A stretch of DNA of 64,000 bases, from the NCBI GenBank assembly GCA_017979445.1, contig CM030707.1:18117086-18181085 (forward strand). The letters run 5' to 3'. The notes below the pieces were generated by a model. That model did not search any database. It saw nothing but the letters and a program-made list of their open reading frames with translations, and had not been told where the DNA came from. Of this stretch, positions 11,409 through 21,500 are shown piece by piece (the first letter of the stretch is position 1; every line of letters begins with the position of its first letter). A program made the translations under genes and the position numbers. This DNA is from Akebia trifoliata. Its lineage: Eukaryota > Streptophyta > Magnoliopsida > Ranunculales > Lardizabalaceae.

Positions 11409-11452
<44 letters not shown>
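11161..11452 (+). mobile_element. tRNA-derived SINE, family B, copy 2
   Basis: Flanked by TAGGGATC on both sides (11153-11160 and 11453-11460). The paralogous sites at 44330 and 50790 have a single copy and no insert. The body matches the family B copy at 5701: GGGGTTGGCTCAATGG head, ATTAATTCCTCAGGGGCCAC box and ACTAGTCCTTGGACAA box. The 3' tail is a long (TA)n run instead of poly(A). Confidence 0.85.
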
Positions 11453-11453
<1 letters not shown>

Positions 11454-12345
11454 AGGGATCGGTAGATGTGTCAGAGAATCCATTTTCTTCGAGGCCCTAG
11501 GAATATTCTCTAATTTTTGCCATTCATGTGATGTAGAGTCTAAAACATCTATTATAGTCTTGTATATTGTTTCCGTGAATATCATAATTGGAGAATGACA
11601 GGTTCAAACAATGTTTGGGGCAAATCAACAAATGGAAGACTGAGATAGAGTGGCATTCCTATAGATTCCCGTAAGTTCTTATCTTTAGAGAAGTACTCTA
11701 TGGACTGATGGTTACATTAAATGGTGGGTCCGAGTCTGGTTTAAACCTCGAGACTATGTTCGGATATAACAACAATTCTCTCCAATGTAATTATACTATC
11801 AGGCCTTACAACCCATAATTCTTTAGTGTATGGTGGTAGGAGTATTAGATTCTTATTTCCAAGAAAAACAAGTATGTTTCCTTTAATCATGAAGGTTTGT
11901 TTGGTTGATGAAAAAGACTTATTTGTGCGTTTTAGACTTCCATTATAACCCATAATTATAGGGTGTCTAGATGCAGGGATATTGGATATTCTTGTGAGAG
12001 AAGGATAATTGTATCTCTTTTAATCATATGAAATAGAGTGTATAGGAAAAGTGTGTTAGAAAAAATTACTTTGGGAGCCTATAATATAGCTAACTGTTCG
12101 ATCGTGTTTGGCATCAAGGATATTGGATTCTTATTGAGAAACAGAAGATCGATTTTGGTTTACCATACCTGAAAATATGATAGACAGAAAGCTTAAAGAA
12201 AAGATAGTTTATGCATCTTTTTCAGCCCCATCCTAACATCCTTTCAACTAAACTCCACCTTATTATTGAAGTATGGCTTCAATTGTAATATTTGGCTTCT
12301 TTTAGACAACATGGAATGGATTTTGTTGGAAAATAAATGGCCAAC

Positions 12346-12484
12346 AGTTGAATTGAGAGAACTCAATAATAATTTTATTACTAAGTCCTAATTAGGCTTT
12401 AAAGGTGATTACATATTCTCATTAGTGGAAAAGACTAAAAAGGACAACAAAAATAAAAACACTAATAAATAAAGTTATTCAACA
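12346..12484 (-). repeat. Copia 1, 3' LTR
   Basis: 139 bp. In element orientation it begins TGTTGAATAAC and ends CAATTCAACT, preceded by the purine tract GAGAGGGAG. It pairs with 17000-17138. Confidence 0.9.
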
Positions 12485-12930
12485 CTCCCTCTCAAGTTGG
12501 TGCGTGGATATAGGCAACGCCCAACTTGGACAAGACACCTTCAAATGTGGTTTTGCTAAAACCTTTAGTAAGAATATCGGCAAGTTGTTGAGATGTAGGA
12601 ACAAATGGAGTATAATTATGCCCAGAAACAATCTTCTTTTTAATAAAATGTCAATCAATTTCGATATGCTTGTTCTGTAATGTTGAACCGGATTTGCTTC
12701 TATGTTAATAGGTGATTTATTATCACAATATAGTGAAAATGAGATTGTCACAGGAAGACACAAATCAACTAGTAAGGTCTTGAGCCACAACTCACACACT
12801 CCAAGTGCCATAGCTCTGTACTCTGACTCAGCACTAGATCGAGAAATCACATCCTGCTTCTTACTACGCCAAGTTGCCACAAACTTTAGTACAGTACCCA
12901 AAAGTGGATCATCCACAAACAATCAGAGTG
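12485..12930 (-). pseudogene. Copia 1 RNase H domain joined to RT active site by deletion
   Basis: The translation holds FVDD (the second half of the YVDD catalytic box), then within 15 residues ATWRSKKQDVISRSSAESEY and later YCDNKSPINIEANPV. In intact copia elements about 200 residues of thumb/connection lie between YVDD and WRSKKQ, so an internal deletion fused the two. The RNase H Glu (SSAESEY) and Asp (CDNKS) remain. A frameshift and stop interrupt the C-terminus. Part of the element's pol. Confidence 0.85.
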
Positions 12931-13646
12931 ACAGTTTTGCCCACGGGAGTGACGTAGGAAAATTGTACGATCAATAGAACTCTGATGGAAACTAACTGAT
13001 GCACTGTTTTAGTAAAGTACTTAGACCATGCGTGAGGAGATTGTTTCAATCCATAGAGAGAACGATGAAGACGATAGACATGTTCAGAGGAAGAAGCTGT
13101 AAGAAAATCAGGAGGTTGGACCATATAGACTTATTCCTGAAGATCATCATTAAGAAATGCATTCTTGACATCTAATTGAAAGAGGGGCCACCCTCTGTTA
13201 TTAGCAATAAAAAAAAGAACTCGAATGGTAGTTATCTTGGCAACGGGAGCAAATGTCTTTTGGTAATCAATTCCATAAGTCTGAGCATAACCTTTACCTA
13301 CCAGACAGGCCTTATAACGAGCAATAGAACCATTAGGACAATGCTTAATAGTGATCACTTAACAACATCCCACTATTTTCTTCTTAGGTAGAAGATGAAC
13401 TACCTCCCAAGTCTGAGTTTTTTTAAGAGCATTCAATTGATCAGTCATAGCTGCTCGCCACTCAGGATAGACAATAGCCTCTACAACAGTATTAGGATGA
13501 GAAATAACGAAAATAAAAGTAAGAAAACTCCGATAGGAGGGTGAGAGAACAGAATCAGATATATAATTAGAAATGTGATAAGTACAAGTGCGCTTACCCT
13601 TGTGAGTGGCGATAAGATGATTATCACAAGGGACAGTGGGATGCAA
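12931..13646 (-). pseudogene. Copia 1 reverse transcriptase fragments
   Basis: Three short collinear frames carry successive RT landmarks: WRAAMTDQLNALKKTQTWEVV, then [20 protein letters not shown] with [14 protein letters not shown] and [15 protein letters not shown], then VYRLHRSLYGLKQSPHAWSK. The second frame includes the first catalytic Asp region (QLDVKNAFL). Stops and frame changes at about 13125 and 13359 break it. Confidence 0.9.
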
Positions 13647-13973
13647 AGTTGGAGGCTAGGAAGTGAACTGGTCTAGCATAGAAGTGATAGTAGTATTGCG
13701 TGGCCATCGAGAGTAAACCTGCAATCAAGGAGGTAACGAACTAACAGGAGATGTAAAATGAGGAACATGCATGGGAAGAGGAAATAACAAGGGAGATATG
13801 TGATCATCAAGGTAATCTAGAGGAAACCACTCAAATTGAATATCAATTGACTCAATATAGTATGAGGTATGCTCAAAGAAAGAGACATCCTGAGAAATGA
13901 AACGCCTTCGAGGGGGAGGATGATAACAATGATATCCTTTCTAGGTGGAGGAATAACCCCCAAAAAATACATT

Positions 13974-14815
13974 TTACGGCCTTAGGGTCAAGTTTAATGC
14001 GAGTTTGGTCAATAATTTGAACAAAACAGACGCACTCAAAAACACGTAAAGGAAATGGAAATAAGGGACGATCTGGATGGAACTGAAGGGAGTGACAAAC
14101 TGAAGAATTCGGAAGGGGGTCTGATTAATAAGGTAAACAACAGTAAAAATTGCATCGGCCCGACAGGATTGTGGCATGTTCATGCCAATAGAGAGGGTAC
14201 GGGCTAATTCCAGAACATGGCGATTTTTCCTTTCTGATCGACCATTCTGTTGTGGAGTCTTAACGTTGGACATTTGATGCTCAATGCGAAACTCTAAACA
14301 AAGTTTCAATACCTCACTATAGGTGTATTCCGTATCATGATCAAAACGGAAAGTCTTGACGGTACGATCAAATTGGGTATGAATCATAGCAAGAAATTGC
14401 TTGAAAATCCCATATATTTTACTCTTGTGTTTCATAAGATAGACCCAAATGGTATGACTATGGTCATCGATGAATATGACAAAATATCGAAAACTAAGAG
14501 TGGATTGACAAGGGAAAAACCCTACACATCAAAATGTATTAGGTCAAACAGAGCAGGTGCAGTAGTATTCATACTAAGAGGATAATGAGAACGAATATGT
14601 TTAGTTAATCGACAAGTTTTACAAGAAAAATCAAGTAAATTTGCATTATTAAATAAAACGGGGAATATGTGTTTCAAATATCCAAAGGAAATATGGCCTA
14701 AGCGTAAGTGCCAATGCGTTATAAGTGCCTTATTTGACTGACTACTACTATTAAGCTGAGAAACGTAATGAGTGCTAGGTAAAACAGGTGCGTCCAAGAG
14801 ATACAAGCCATTCAC
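13974..14815 (-). pseudogene. Copia 1 integrase (zinc-binding and catalytic core)
   Basis: The upstream frame has the pre-integrase HHCC region (WHLRLGHISFGYL followed by CKTCRLTKH). The core region shows FDLIHFDV (first catalytic Asp), FRFDHDTEY (second Asp, with N changed to H) and TPQQNGRSERKNRHVLELA (catalytic Glu). At least one frameshift separates the two parts near 14440-14520. Confidence 0.9.
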
Positions 14816-14854
14816 TTCACGTCTAGTGCTAATGCTCCTCTTTGACTCTAGATC

Positions 14855-15125
14855 CTAAAAGACATAATGAGAGGGATAAAAGATTACACTATAATTTAAA
14901 TGTTTGGTAATGCTACTAACAAAGATAAGATTAGTAGTAAAATGAGGAACATGCGATGTATTAGTTAAGGATAAAGGTGTTACAGAAAAATGACCTTGAT
15001 CAACGATAGTAGATGAAAAACCATCAGCAAGGCGAACCTTGTGATAACTAGAACAAACACTATAGATTTTGGAAAGGGAGGATGTACCGATCATGTTATC
15101 TGAGGCACCATAATCAATGATCCAT
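14855..15125 (-). pseudogene. Copia 1 aspartic protease remnant
   Basis: The translation gives WIIDYGASDNMIG where copia proteases have D-(S/T)-G-A-S. The catalytic Asp is present but the Ser next to it is Tyr. It is followed by VRLADG, the usual protease core landmark. An in-frame stop precedes the motif. Confidence 0.75.
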
Positions 15126-15130
15126 GGAGA

Positions 15131-16216
15131 TTAAGGTGTGGAAACACTGTGTGCAAATGCAAAGGTACTTGAGTAAGCGAAAGTAGAGACCGATTGAGAT
15201 GAAGTCTCCATCTGATTGAAGAATTGCCTGAACTTGTCAATCTCAACCTGAGGCGTAGATACCGAATCCGAGGATAAGGTAGTAGTTGAAGGAAGTGCCT
15301 GATCGGTAGTCGACTGAGAGATTACATGAGCTGAGGATTGTTGAGACAGTTGACATTGTTGATTAGGACGACTATGAAGTGCATAATGACGGGCCTTCAC
15401 GTGACCCAACTTTCCACAACGATCACTGACGTCATTGATGTGTAGGCAGAGATCGACTGGGAAGCTGTGGAGAAGGTATGTGAGCAAGTATAGTAGAGTG
15501 ATCTCCAGAAGAATAGGGGTAAAACAGTTGTGCATCGACTCTCATCAGCTAAGACATAAGAATACGTAGTCTATAGGGACAAAAAGGGATCCATACCCAA
15601 TAATTGAACTCTCGCATATTCAAACTCATCTTAGAGACAAACTAGAAATTGGAAGACTCGATTCTTATCCAGAATTGACGCATATAATGCTTCATCAGAA
15701 GGGTCCTTCTAAGCATAAGACGAGGAATAGAAGGTTAAGTCTTCTCATTGAGCACGTAGTTGTGATATATTAGTGGTAACTAAAGAGTCACTTTGTAAAA
15801 GACAGGAAATCTCATGCTTTAAGTTAAAGATCCAGACATTGTTTTGACGTTGTGAGTAGATACTCTTTGCGGTTTCCCATATCTGGTTTGCGGTCTCGGA
15901 GAACATAAAATCAGTCACAATGTGTGGTTGCATAGATGTAACCAATCAAGAACGGACCATAGAGTCATTAGCAAACCATTGAGGATAAGTAGTGTTAGTC
16001 GGTGCAGGTTGTTTGTCCGCCTCTGTGAGGTAACTGATTTTTTTCTTTTCCACCAATAAACATTTCAACCGATTGTGTCCAAAGAAGATAATTAGGACCA
16101 TCTAATTTCAATGTGGTAATTTTGATGCTTAGAAAGTCGGTCGAATGAGAGGGAAGACCACCCAATCCATCGCTATTATAGATGATCGAGAAAGAAGACG
16201 TCTTGGAGGCCATCAA
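15131..16216 (-). pseudogene. Copia 1 gag fragments
   Basis: Begins at the ATG near 16216 (MMASKTSS). It has the usual copia gag N-terminus (ITTLKLDGPNYLLWTQSVEM), then a UBN2-type stretch (FMFSETANQIWETAKSIYSQ). At the end is a damaged zinc knuckle, CGKLGHVKARH, lacking the first and last Cys. Several frame changes and stops lie between these parts. Confidence 0.85.
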
Positions 16217-16987
16217 AGAGTCGACGTGTTTTGATTTGAAGGGAGTTCAAATAAAAACTGATTTACATGATCGTAAGAGGCGTGGAAAGTGATCAAACAC
16301 TGTTGTTGGTGACCATAGCGGTCATTAACTCAATCATAGGGCACCAAGGGACAGTTTTACCACTGCCGTAAACTTCAAACAACAACTTGCTATTGTTGTT
16401 ACCTTCAAAACCACCACACTGATGTGAGTACAACCCCAAAACAGCACACCTGACCTTCAAACAACCACACTGCTGTGATCGCAGCCCCCAAACAATCTTG
16501 CTGCTGTGATTGTAGCCCATAAACAACAACTTGTTGTTGTTGTACACCCCAAACAACACAACTGCTATGATCGCAAACCTCCAAAGGCACCCCAGGTGCT
16601 GCCGCAAGCCTTTATAGGTTATGCAATTGTTGTCGCAAGTCTTCAAAGGCATCCCAGGTGCTGTCACAAGCCTCCACAGGCTATGCAGTTGCTGTCGTAA
16701 GTTTCCAAAGGCATCCACGGACTCTGATGCTGTTGCAAGTATTGTCGCAAGGTTCTGTGGATGATCCAAGGGCCATCGTTTTGGCTTAACAACTCTGCTG
16801 TTGTCGTAGGGCTTCAATGTATTCTAACAACTCTATCGCATGGTGTGATAAAACCCCCTTAGGGGTGATGTTTTAATTTCTAGGATGAGAAGTGTCTTTT
16901 AGGATTTGTTGAATATGGATTTAAGAGAGGAGGGGGACGATGGGGTTTGTAGCAAGAAATTGGGGGGGGGGGGGGCGATGGAGGTAA
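16217..16987 (-). repeat. Copia 1 leader with degenerate CAACAGC-type repeats
   Basis: Between the primer site and gag lie about 770 bp with many imperfect copies of a word of the type (C/T)GCGACAACAGC...TGTTGTTTG in element orientation (about 16290-16830), and a G14 run at 16962-16975. A 174-codon frame happens to stay open through the repeats, but its translation is low-complexity with no domain. Element 2 has the same sort of leader at 30240-31010. Confidence 0.7.
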
Positions 16988-16999
16988 GCTTTGATACCA
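16988..16999 (-). promoter_or_regulatory. Copia 1 primer-binding site
   Basis: Minus-strand TGGTATCAAAGC directly abuts the 5' LTR. It matches, with one change, the usual TGGTATCAGAGC that pairs with the 3' end of initiator Met tRNA. Confidence 0.85.
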
Positions 17000-17138
17000 A
17001 GTTGAATTGAGAGAACTCAATAATAATTTTATTACTAAGCCCTAATTAGGCTTTAAAGGTGATTACATATTCTCATAAGTGGAAAAGACTAAAAAGGACA
17101 ACAGAAATAAAAGCACTAATAAATAGAGTTATTCAACA
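17000..17138 (-). repeat. Copia 1, 5' LTR
   Basis: 139 bp with five substitutions relative to 12346-12484. It is followed by the target duplication CCAAC. Confidence 0.9.
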
Positions 17139-17434
17139 CCAACAATTCTATACAACATAAAGACAAATAACTTTATATATGAACATCAAATTCTCAATCA
17201 ACCTTAATGAACCATCTCTTTTACATTTGGACACGTAAAAATTAATTGAGATTCATGACATAAAACAATAAAAGGACTTTCTATGATCCAAAACGGACGA
17301 AAATAAGCAGAAGCACTTGCTTATCAATTTGCATAATTAGATATAAAATCATGGAGAATTTAGTTGAATCCTTCAAAATTCAATGCATAAAAAAAACATA
17401 TGTCATGCATTTATTCAAAGACATGAAATTTAAT

Positions 17435-17953
17435 CTAAAAATGAAGAGAAAGATCAATGCCCTTCTCATCATCCACAACGACTAGTGTTGCAGATTTGAA
17501 GCGCAAAAACTCTAGATCTGTTACAAGCTATTTTTCTATAGTTTGAGCATTGCTAGAGGTGGAATGAAAGTTGCAAACAATACCACTTGTGGACCCTAAA
17601 AACAGATCATGATCCATCCAAGGCATCGTGAGCTTGCCCATCCCTTCATTCTAGTCTGTGAGGAATGAAGGAATTATTGATAGAGGTTGGGATGGATCTA
17701 AAGCTATGATTGAAGGCGATATGTTTAGTGTTGGACCAATATTATTACTATTACTTCCCAAAGTTAGTTTGGAATGGCTACGCATAGTCTGGCAATTCTT
17801 TTTACCCTGCTTGCTTTTTCTGTGGGTTTTTTGATGTCCCCAAAGATCTTGAGAACTCTTTAATACCTTCTCGCAATATTGACATTCATAATAACGATAT
17901 CGTCTCACAATGGATTTTCTTATGATTTCTTCATTAGTAAAAGGAAATTCTAT
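17435..17953 (-). pseudogene. C2H2 zinc-finger pseudogene, copy 2
   Basis: Collinear with the intact gene at 3609. The finger reads CQYCEKVLKSSQDLWGHQKTH, so QALGGH has become QDLWGH though all four zinc ligands remain. The frame is closed by a stop where the intact protein has LTELNEG and by a second stop shortly before the conserved RFKS. The C-terminus still reads IDLSLHF. The start codon position is ATA. An upstream in-frame ATG at 18007 exists but is not conserved in the paralogues. The first 97 bp or so (start region) are tandemly repeated at 18001-18100. Confidence 0.85.
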
Positions 17954-19526
17954 TGAAAATTTTGAAAAATGACAAGGAGATAGAGATTGCAAGTAAGAGA
18001 AAGACAATGGAGTTTCTTATGATTTCTTCATTAATAAGAGAAAACTCTATTGAAAATTTTGAAAAATGATGAGGAGATAGAGATTGCAAGCAAAAGAAAG
18101 TACTTCTGATTGTAGGTGGTACTTTTTTTTTTTTTTTTGGAGAGGTTAGAATCCTAGTGATTGGACTAATATTAGTGGTTTCATTTATGTATGGAAAGAA
18201 ATCTCAAAGCTCGGATTTTGAAAAGGTGTAATAAAGATGCATTAATGCTTCTTGAGTTGTCATAATTTTACTTAATCAATGTTGTGATACTAGATGAGAG
18301 TTTGTTAGTTTGTTGAGTGCATTATCATTAAATAAATTCAAATTAAGGACAATAATGCAAGATCCTTTGCAAAAAAAGAGGTGGACATTCTTACTTTGGA
18401 TGTCAAAGCAACTTCATTTCTTTGATCTAAGATTCAAGAGGAGTTAAAGATTTTTTTTGAAGATTTTTTATGTTGAGAGTCCTTGATGGTTCAAGTGTTA
18501 AGGGTTTAGGTTTCTCAAGCTCCCTTTTCTTTGTATTCTTTCTTGCTTTAATGAAATTCATAACTAAATCATTTCCTACTAAACTATTGGGCTGGTATGT
18601 TGAGCCTAGATTTCTATCAGATGTTATGGTTGGAAGATGCGTAGCACCAAAGGGTTTTATGCCAATTAAAACTAGGGTGAAAATACTAAAATAGATAAAA
18701 CTTTGGGCGAATTAGTAACCATAATATGATTTTGAAATATTTTCATACTTGAATAAATTTTAGCATTGGTGGAAAACCTTTTGTAATGAATTTACCTTTA
18801 TACCCTTTTTGTGGTATATTTGTAAATTAACTATAATACCACAAAGCTTTTATTTGATTGCGTAAAATACCCATTAACCAATTCATGAGATGTTGTCAAA
18901 ATGACTTGCATGCAACAAAGTCGAAAAGAAAATCAAAGCTAGGGTCATGTAGATGCACTGTAAAATGCAAACTAGTTTGAAGTGTGCGCCAACTCTATTT
19001 TGTATTTTACTTGTAATGATGACACCAACTAATGTTTTGGTAGGTTGATTCAAAAGTTCATGAGGTTGAGCAAGCCGACAATATTATGCAATGATATTGA
19101 TATTTCAACAGATTGATCCATATTTCTATTCGCTTTGGTTGTAAATAAAATTTGAGCTTGACAGGGAATTCAATTCAAGTTGGGAGTAAATCGAGGGGGT
19201 ATGTAAAGAAATCAAAGGATGGATGATCCATCGTTCTTAAGAAGTTATGACAATTGATTGATGTTATATTCTATTGAACTTCTCATTTTAGTGTGACATG
19301 GTATCGATTAGACTGAAAGAAGGACAAGAAGTACAAGGATTCATTATGAGGTTTTTTAAATAGTCCCTTCCTTTCGGGAGGGATTCATCAATTATTCCAA
19401 GATGAACTTTCAACTATCTTTCTTCCCCAATGTGAAGACGACAACTTGAGAACTTCGGTTATTATAAAAAATAAATAAATTTTTTTTTGATGATTTGATG
19501 ACTTAACTTATCAAAATAAAATAAAA

Positions 19527-19860
19527 TTGATGACTTTAGCAATGGTGGTCGGTGATGTTCGACAATGTAACAGACTACAATGCAGTCACATATCCATATC
19601 GAATGGTGTTATAGTGTGTGTTCAAATAGATTTGTATAAATCTTATTCGTCTCAAGTATGGAGTGGGCATGGGGTTATGGATTTCTTCCTCATTACCATA
19701 TGGAATGGTGCCAGAATGTGTGTTCGAATGGATCTTGATCAATCTCAAGTATGGATTGGGCAGGGGTTATTGATATCTTTCTCATTACTATAAGGGGTAT
19801 TGTAAAATGGGACACAAAGAAGATGAATGTTGGAAAAAAAAATATTAAAGAAGTGGAAAA
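19527..19860 (+). pseudogene. LINE ORF1-like remnant (DUF4283/zinc-knuckle type), copy 1
   Basis: The translation includes GARMCVRMDLDQ and SQVWIGQG, matching the conserved (A)R(V/I)CVE(M/I)DL...VWIG stretch of plant L1-type ORF1 proteins. It is followed by YCKMGHKEDEC, a C-x4-H-x4-C half of a zinc knuckle. The VWxGxG stretch occurs twice because of an internal duplication. Stops break the frame. It lies just upstream of a zinc-finger pseudogene, as does its sister at 25370. Confidence 0.6.
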
Positions 19861-20406
19861 GGTTTTGAAGAATTATGAGAAAGTTTAATCCCAATTGTAG
19901 GAAAAACAATGGATTTTTTTTGTTTTGAATGTATTGGTTGATACAATAGCGGTATTTTCATTGACTAAAACATTCATTTGATGTGACATTTTTAACCTTT
20001 GGGTGTATACAAAATTTGATAGTATCCCCAGAGCCTTCAACCATTAACCTTATGCTAATAATACGAAAATATTGCTTCTAGGCATGGTTCCTGCTGTGAA
20101 GGATGTAAAAAGGGATAACATGGAGGTTTGTAATGATCATGTAGTCCACATGGAATATAAGGTGATATCGAATCGTGACACATCTATGGATTAAAAGGAA
20201 TTTCAAGTTCTTATTTGGCTAGATTAACTATGAAGCACATCAATTTTTGCAAGTATCCAGTTGAAATATTGTCAACTAGGTTAATGTTAGTCCAGGAACC
20301 TTTAAAAAGTAAAATTAAAGGTATCTATCGTCCTCAAGTGCAAGTCACTATCACAAGTTATTTTTCTTGTTTGCGGTAGCTATCTCATCATTTATCAAAA
20401 TTTTCA
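19861..20406. other. Gene-free flank shared with 25660-26238
   Basis: The sequence is collinear with 25660-26238, with shared words such as CCTTTGGGTGTATA and AGGTGATATCGAATC. No open frame or domain is recognised; it may be further decayed LINE. Confidence 0.5.
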
Positions 20407-21009
20407 ATGGAGTTTCCTGTTACTAAAGAAGAAATCATAGGAACTTTGATGTGAAACGAGATCGTAACTATGAATGCCAATGCCTTATGATATTCAAGAG
20501 CCATTAGGCTTTTATTGGGCATTAAAAAGCCCATAGAAAGGGCAAGCGGTTTAAAAGAATTCACTAAATTGTGTCTACTTATTTGCAACTAGCCTAAAAA
20601 AGTAGTAGTAATAATATCGATCCATCGCTAAACAGATCGTCCTCCTTCTTGGCCCTAGATCCTTCCCAACATCCACCTATGATTCCTACATTGCTTACAA
20701 GCTAGCTTTAATGAAGGGTGAGGCATGTAAGCAATACCTTGATTTGATCATAATCCTTTCTTAGCTTCGAAACGTGCTACTCGACCAACCTTCCGTTTTG
20801 TCTCTAGCAATGCTCAAGTGATGAGTATATTAGTTGGGCTAAATATGTCTTGCCAACATAATATGTTTTTTTTTTTTCCTGCCTAGAGAACTTCCAACCT
20901 TTGGAGCAATTGTTGGTAATAGATCTAGAGCTTTCGTGTTTAAAATCTAGGACAATATCACTTATTGGGGATGATGAGAGAGAAAATGATTTTTTTTCTG
21001 AATCTCTAG
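20407..21009 (+). pseudogene. C2H2 zinc-finger pseudogene, subfamily b, copy 1
   Basis: Begins ATGGAGTTTCC like the intact gene but on the plus strand. The finger region reads ECQCLMIFKSH, stop, AFIGH, stop, KAHRK: a residue between the Cys is lost and two stops are present. An insertion of about 100 bp (TTAGTTGGGCTAAATATG and onward) splits the C-terminal part; the same insertion is in the loci at 26239 and 46818, so these three share an ancestor. The end (GDDERENDFFSESL) keeps no EAR motif. Confidence 0.8.
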
Positions 21010-21500
21010 ATCAAATTTTGTGTCTTTGACTAAATGAATCAGATATGTTCGTTTCATGCATTGGAATTTGAAGAATTAAACAAAATTCTTCTATGATTTT
21101 ATTTCTAATTTTGCGAATCCATGAGTGTGTGCTTATACTTATTTTCTTTCATGTCAACTCTTAAAGAACTCTTTTATTGCTTCATGTCATGGATCTTATA
21201 AACGATTATGTTATACATGTGCGATTTTAATTTATGTTATATGGATTTGTTTTATGTTATATTTATTTTCTTCAAGATGGTTCATTAAAGATCTTACAAA
21301 AAAAAAGAAAAAGGAAAAATAATGGGCTTGGTATGCATCATACCTCATGCCTCACGCCTCAATAGGTTCAGCAGAACCCAAATCGTGGGTCAAAAAATTC
21401 AATTTTTTATTTATTTTCTTGCTTTATTTTACACAAATACCACCCCAATGTCTCTTATTTACATAACCCTACTAAATAGAAGAGTTTTGTGTCTTCTAAA
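21010..21500. other. Downstream flank of subfamily b
   Basis: Collinear with 31590-31880 and 49870-50170 (GAATTTGAAGAATTAAACAA and TTTTATTTCTAATT words). The plus-strand open frames at 21125 and 21322 are not conserved in the other copies and look incidental. Confidence 0.5.

Larger units (their letters stand above)
12346..17138 (-). mobile_element. Ty1/copia LTR retrotransposon 1 (degenerate)
   Basis: A 4.79-kb element flanked by the 5-bp duplication CCAAC (12341-12345, 17139-17143). The empty site GGCCAACAATTC is seen in the paralogous units at 22470 and 51690. LTRs are 139 bp and differ at five positions by my count. On the minus strand the order is LTR, Met-tRNA primer site, long leader, gag, protease, integrase, reverse transcriptase, RNase H, purine tract, LTR, the copia order. 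All reading frames are broken, and a piece of several hundred bases between the RT active site and RNase H is missing, so it cannot transpose by itself. Confidence 0.95.
10590..19370. repeat. Zinc-finger duplication unit 2 (with copia and SINE inserts)
   Basis: Starting at about 10600 (TTTTAGGAATATTAATAAAAG) the sequence runs in parallel with 43750-46800, 21560-24720 and 50600-53720. The copia element 12346-17138 and a SINE at 11161 are later insertions absent from the other units. The part at 18100-19370, right of the pseudogene, has no gene and consists only of the unit's shared flank. Boundaries are approximate. Confidence 0.7.

Noticed and set aside
16293..16817. 174-codon frame as an independent gene
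   Set aside because: It lies wholly in the leader of the copia element, the translation is repetitive, and no known domain is visible.
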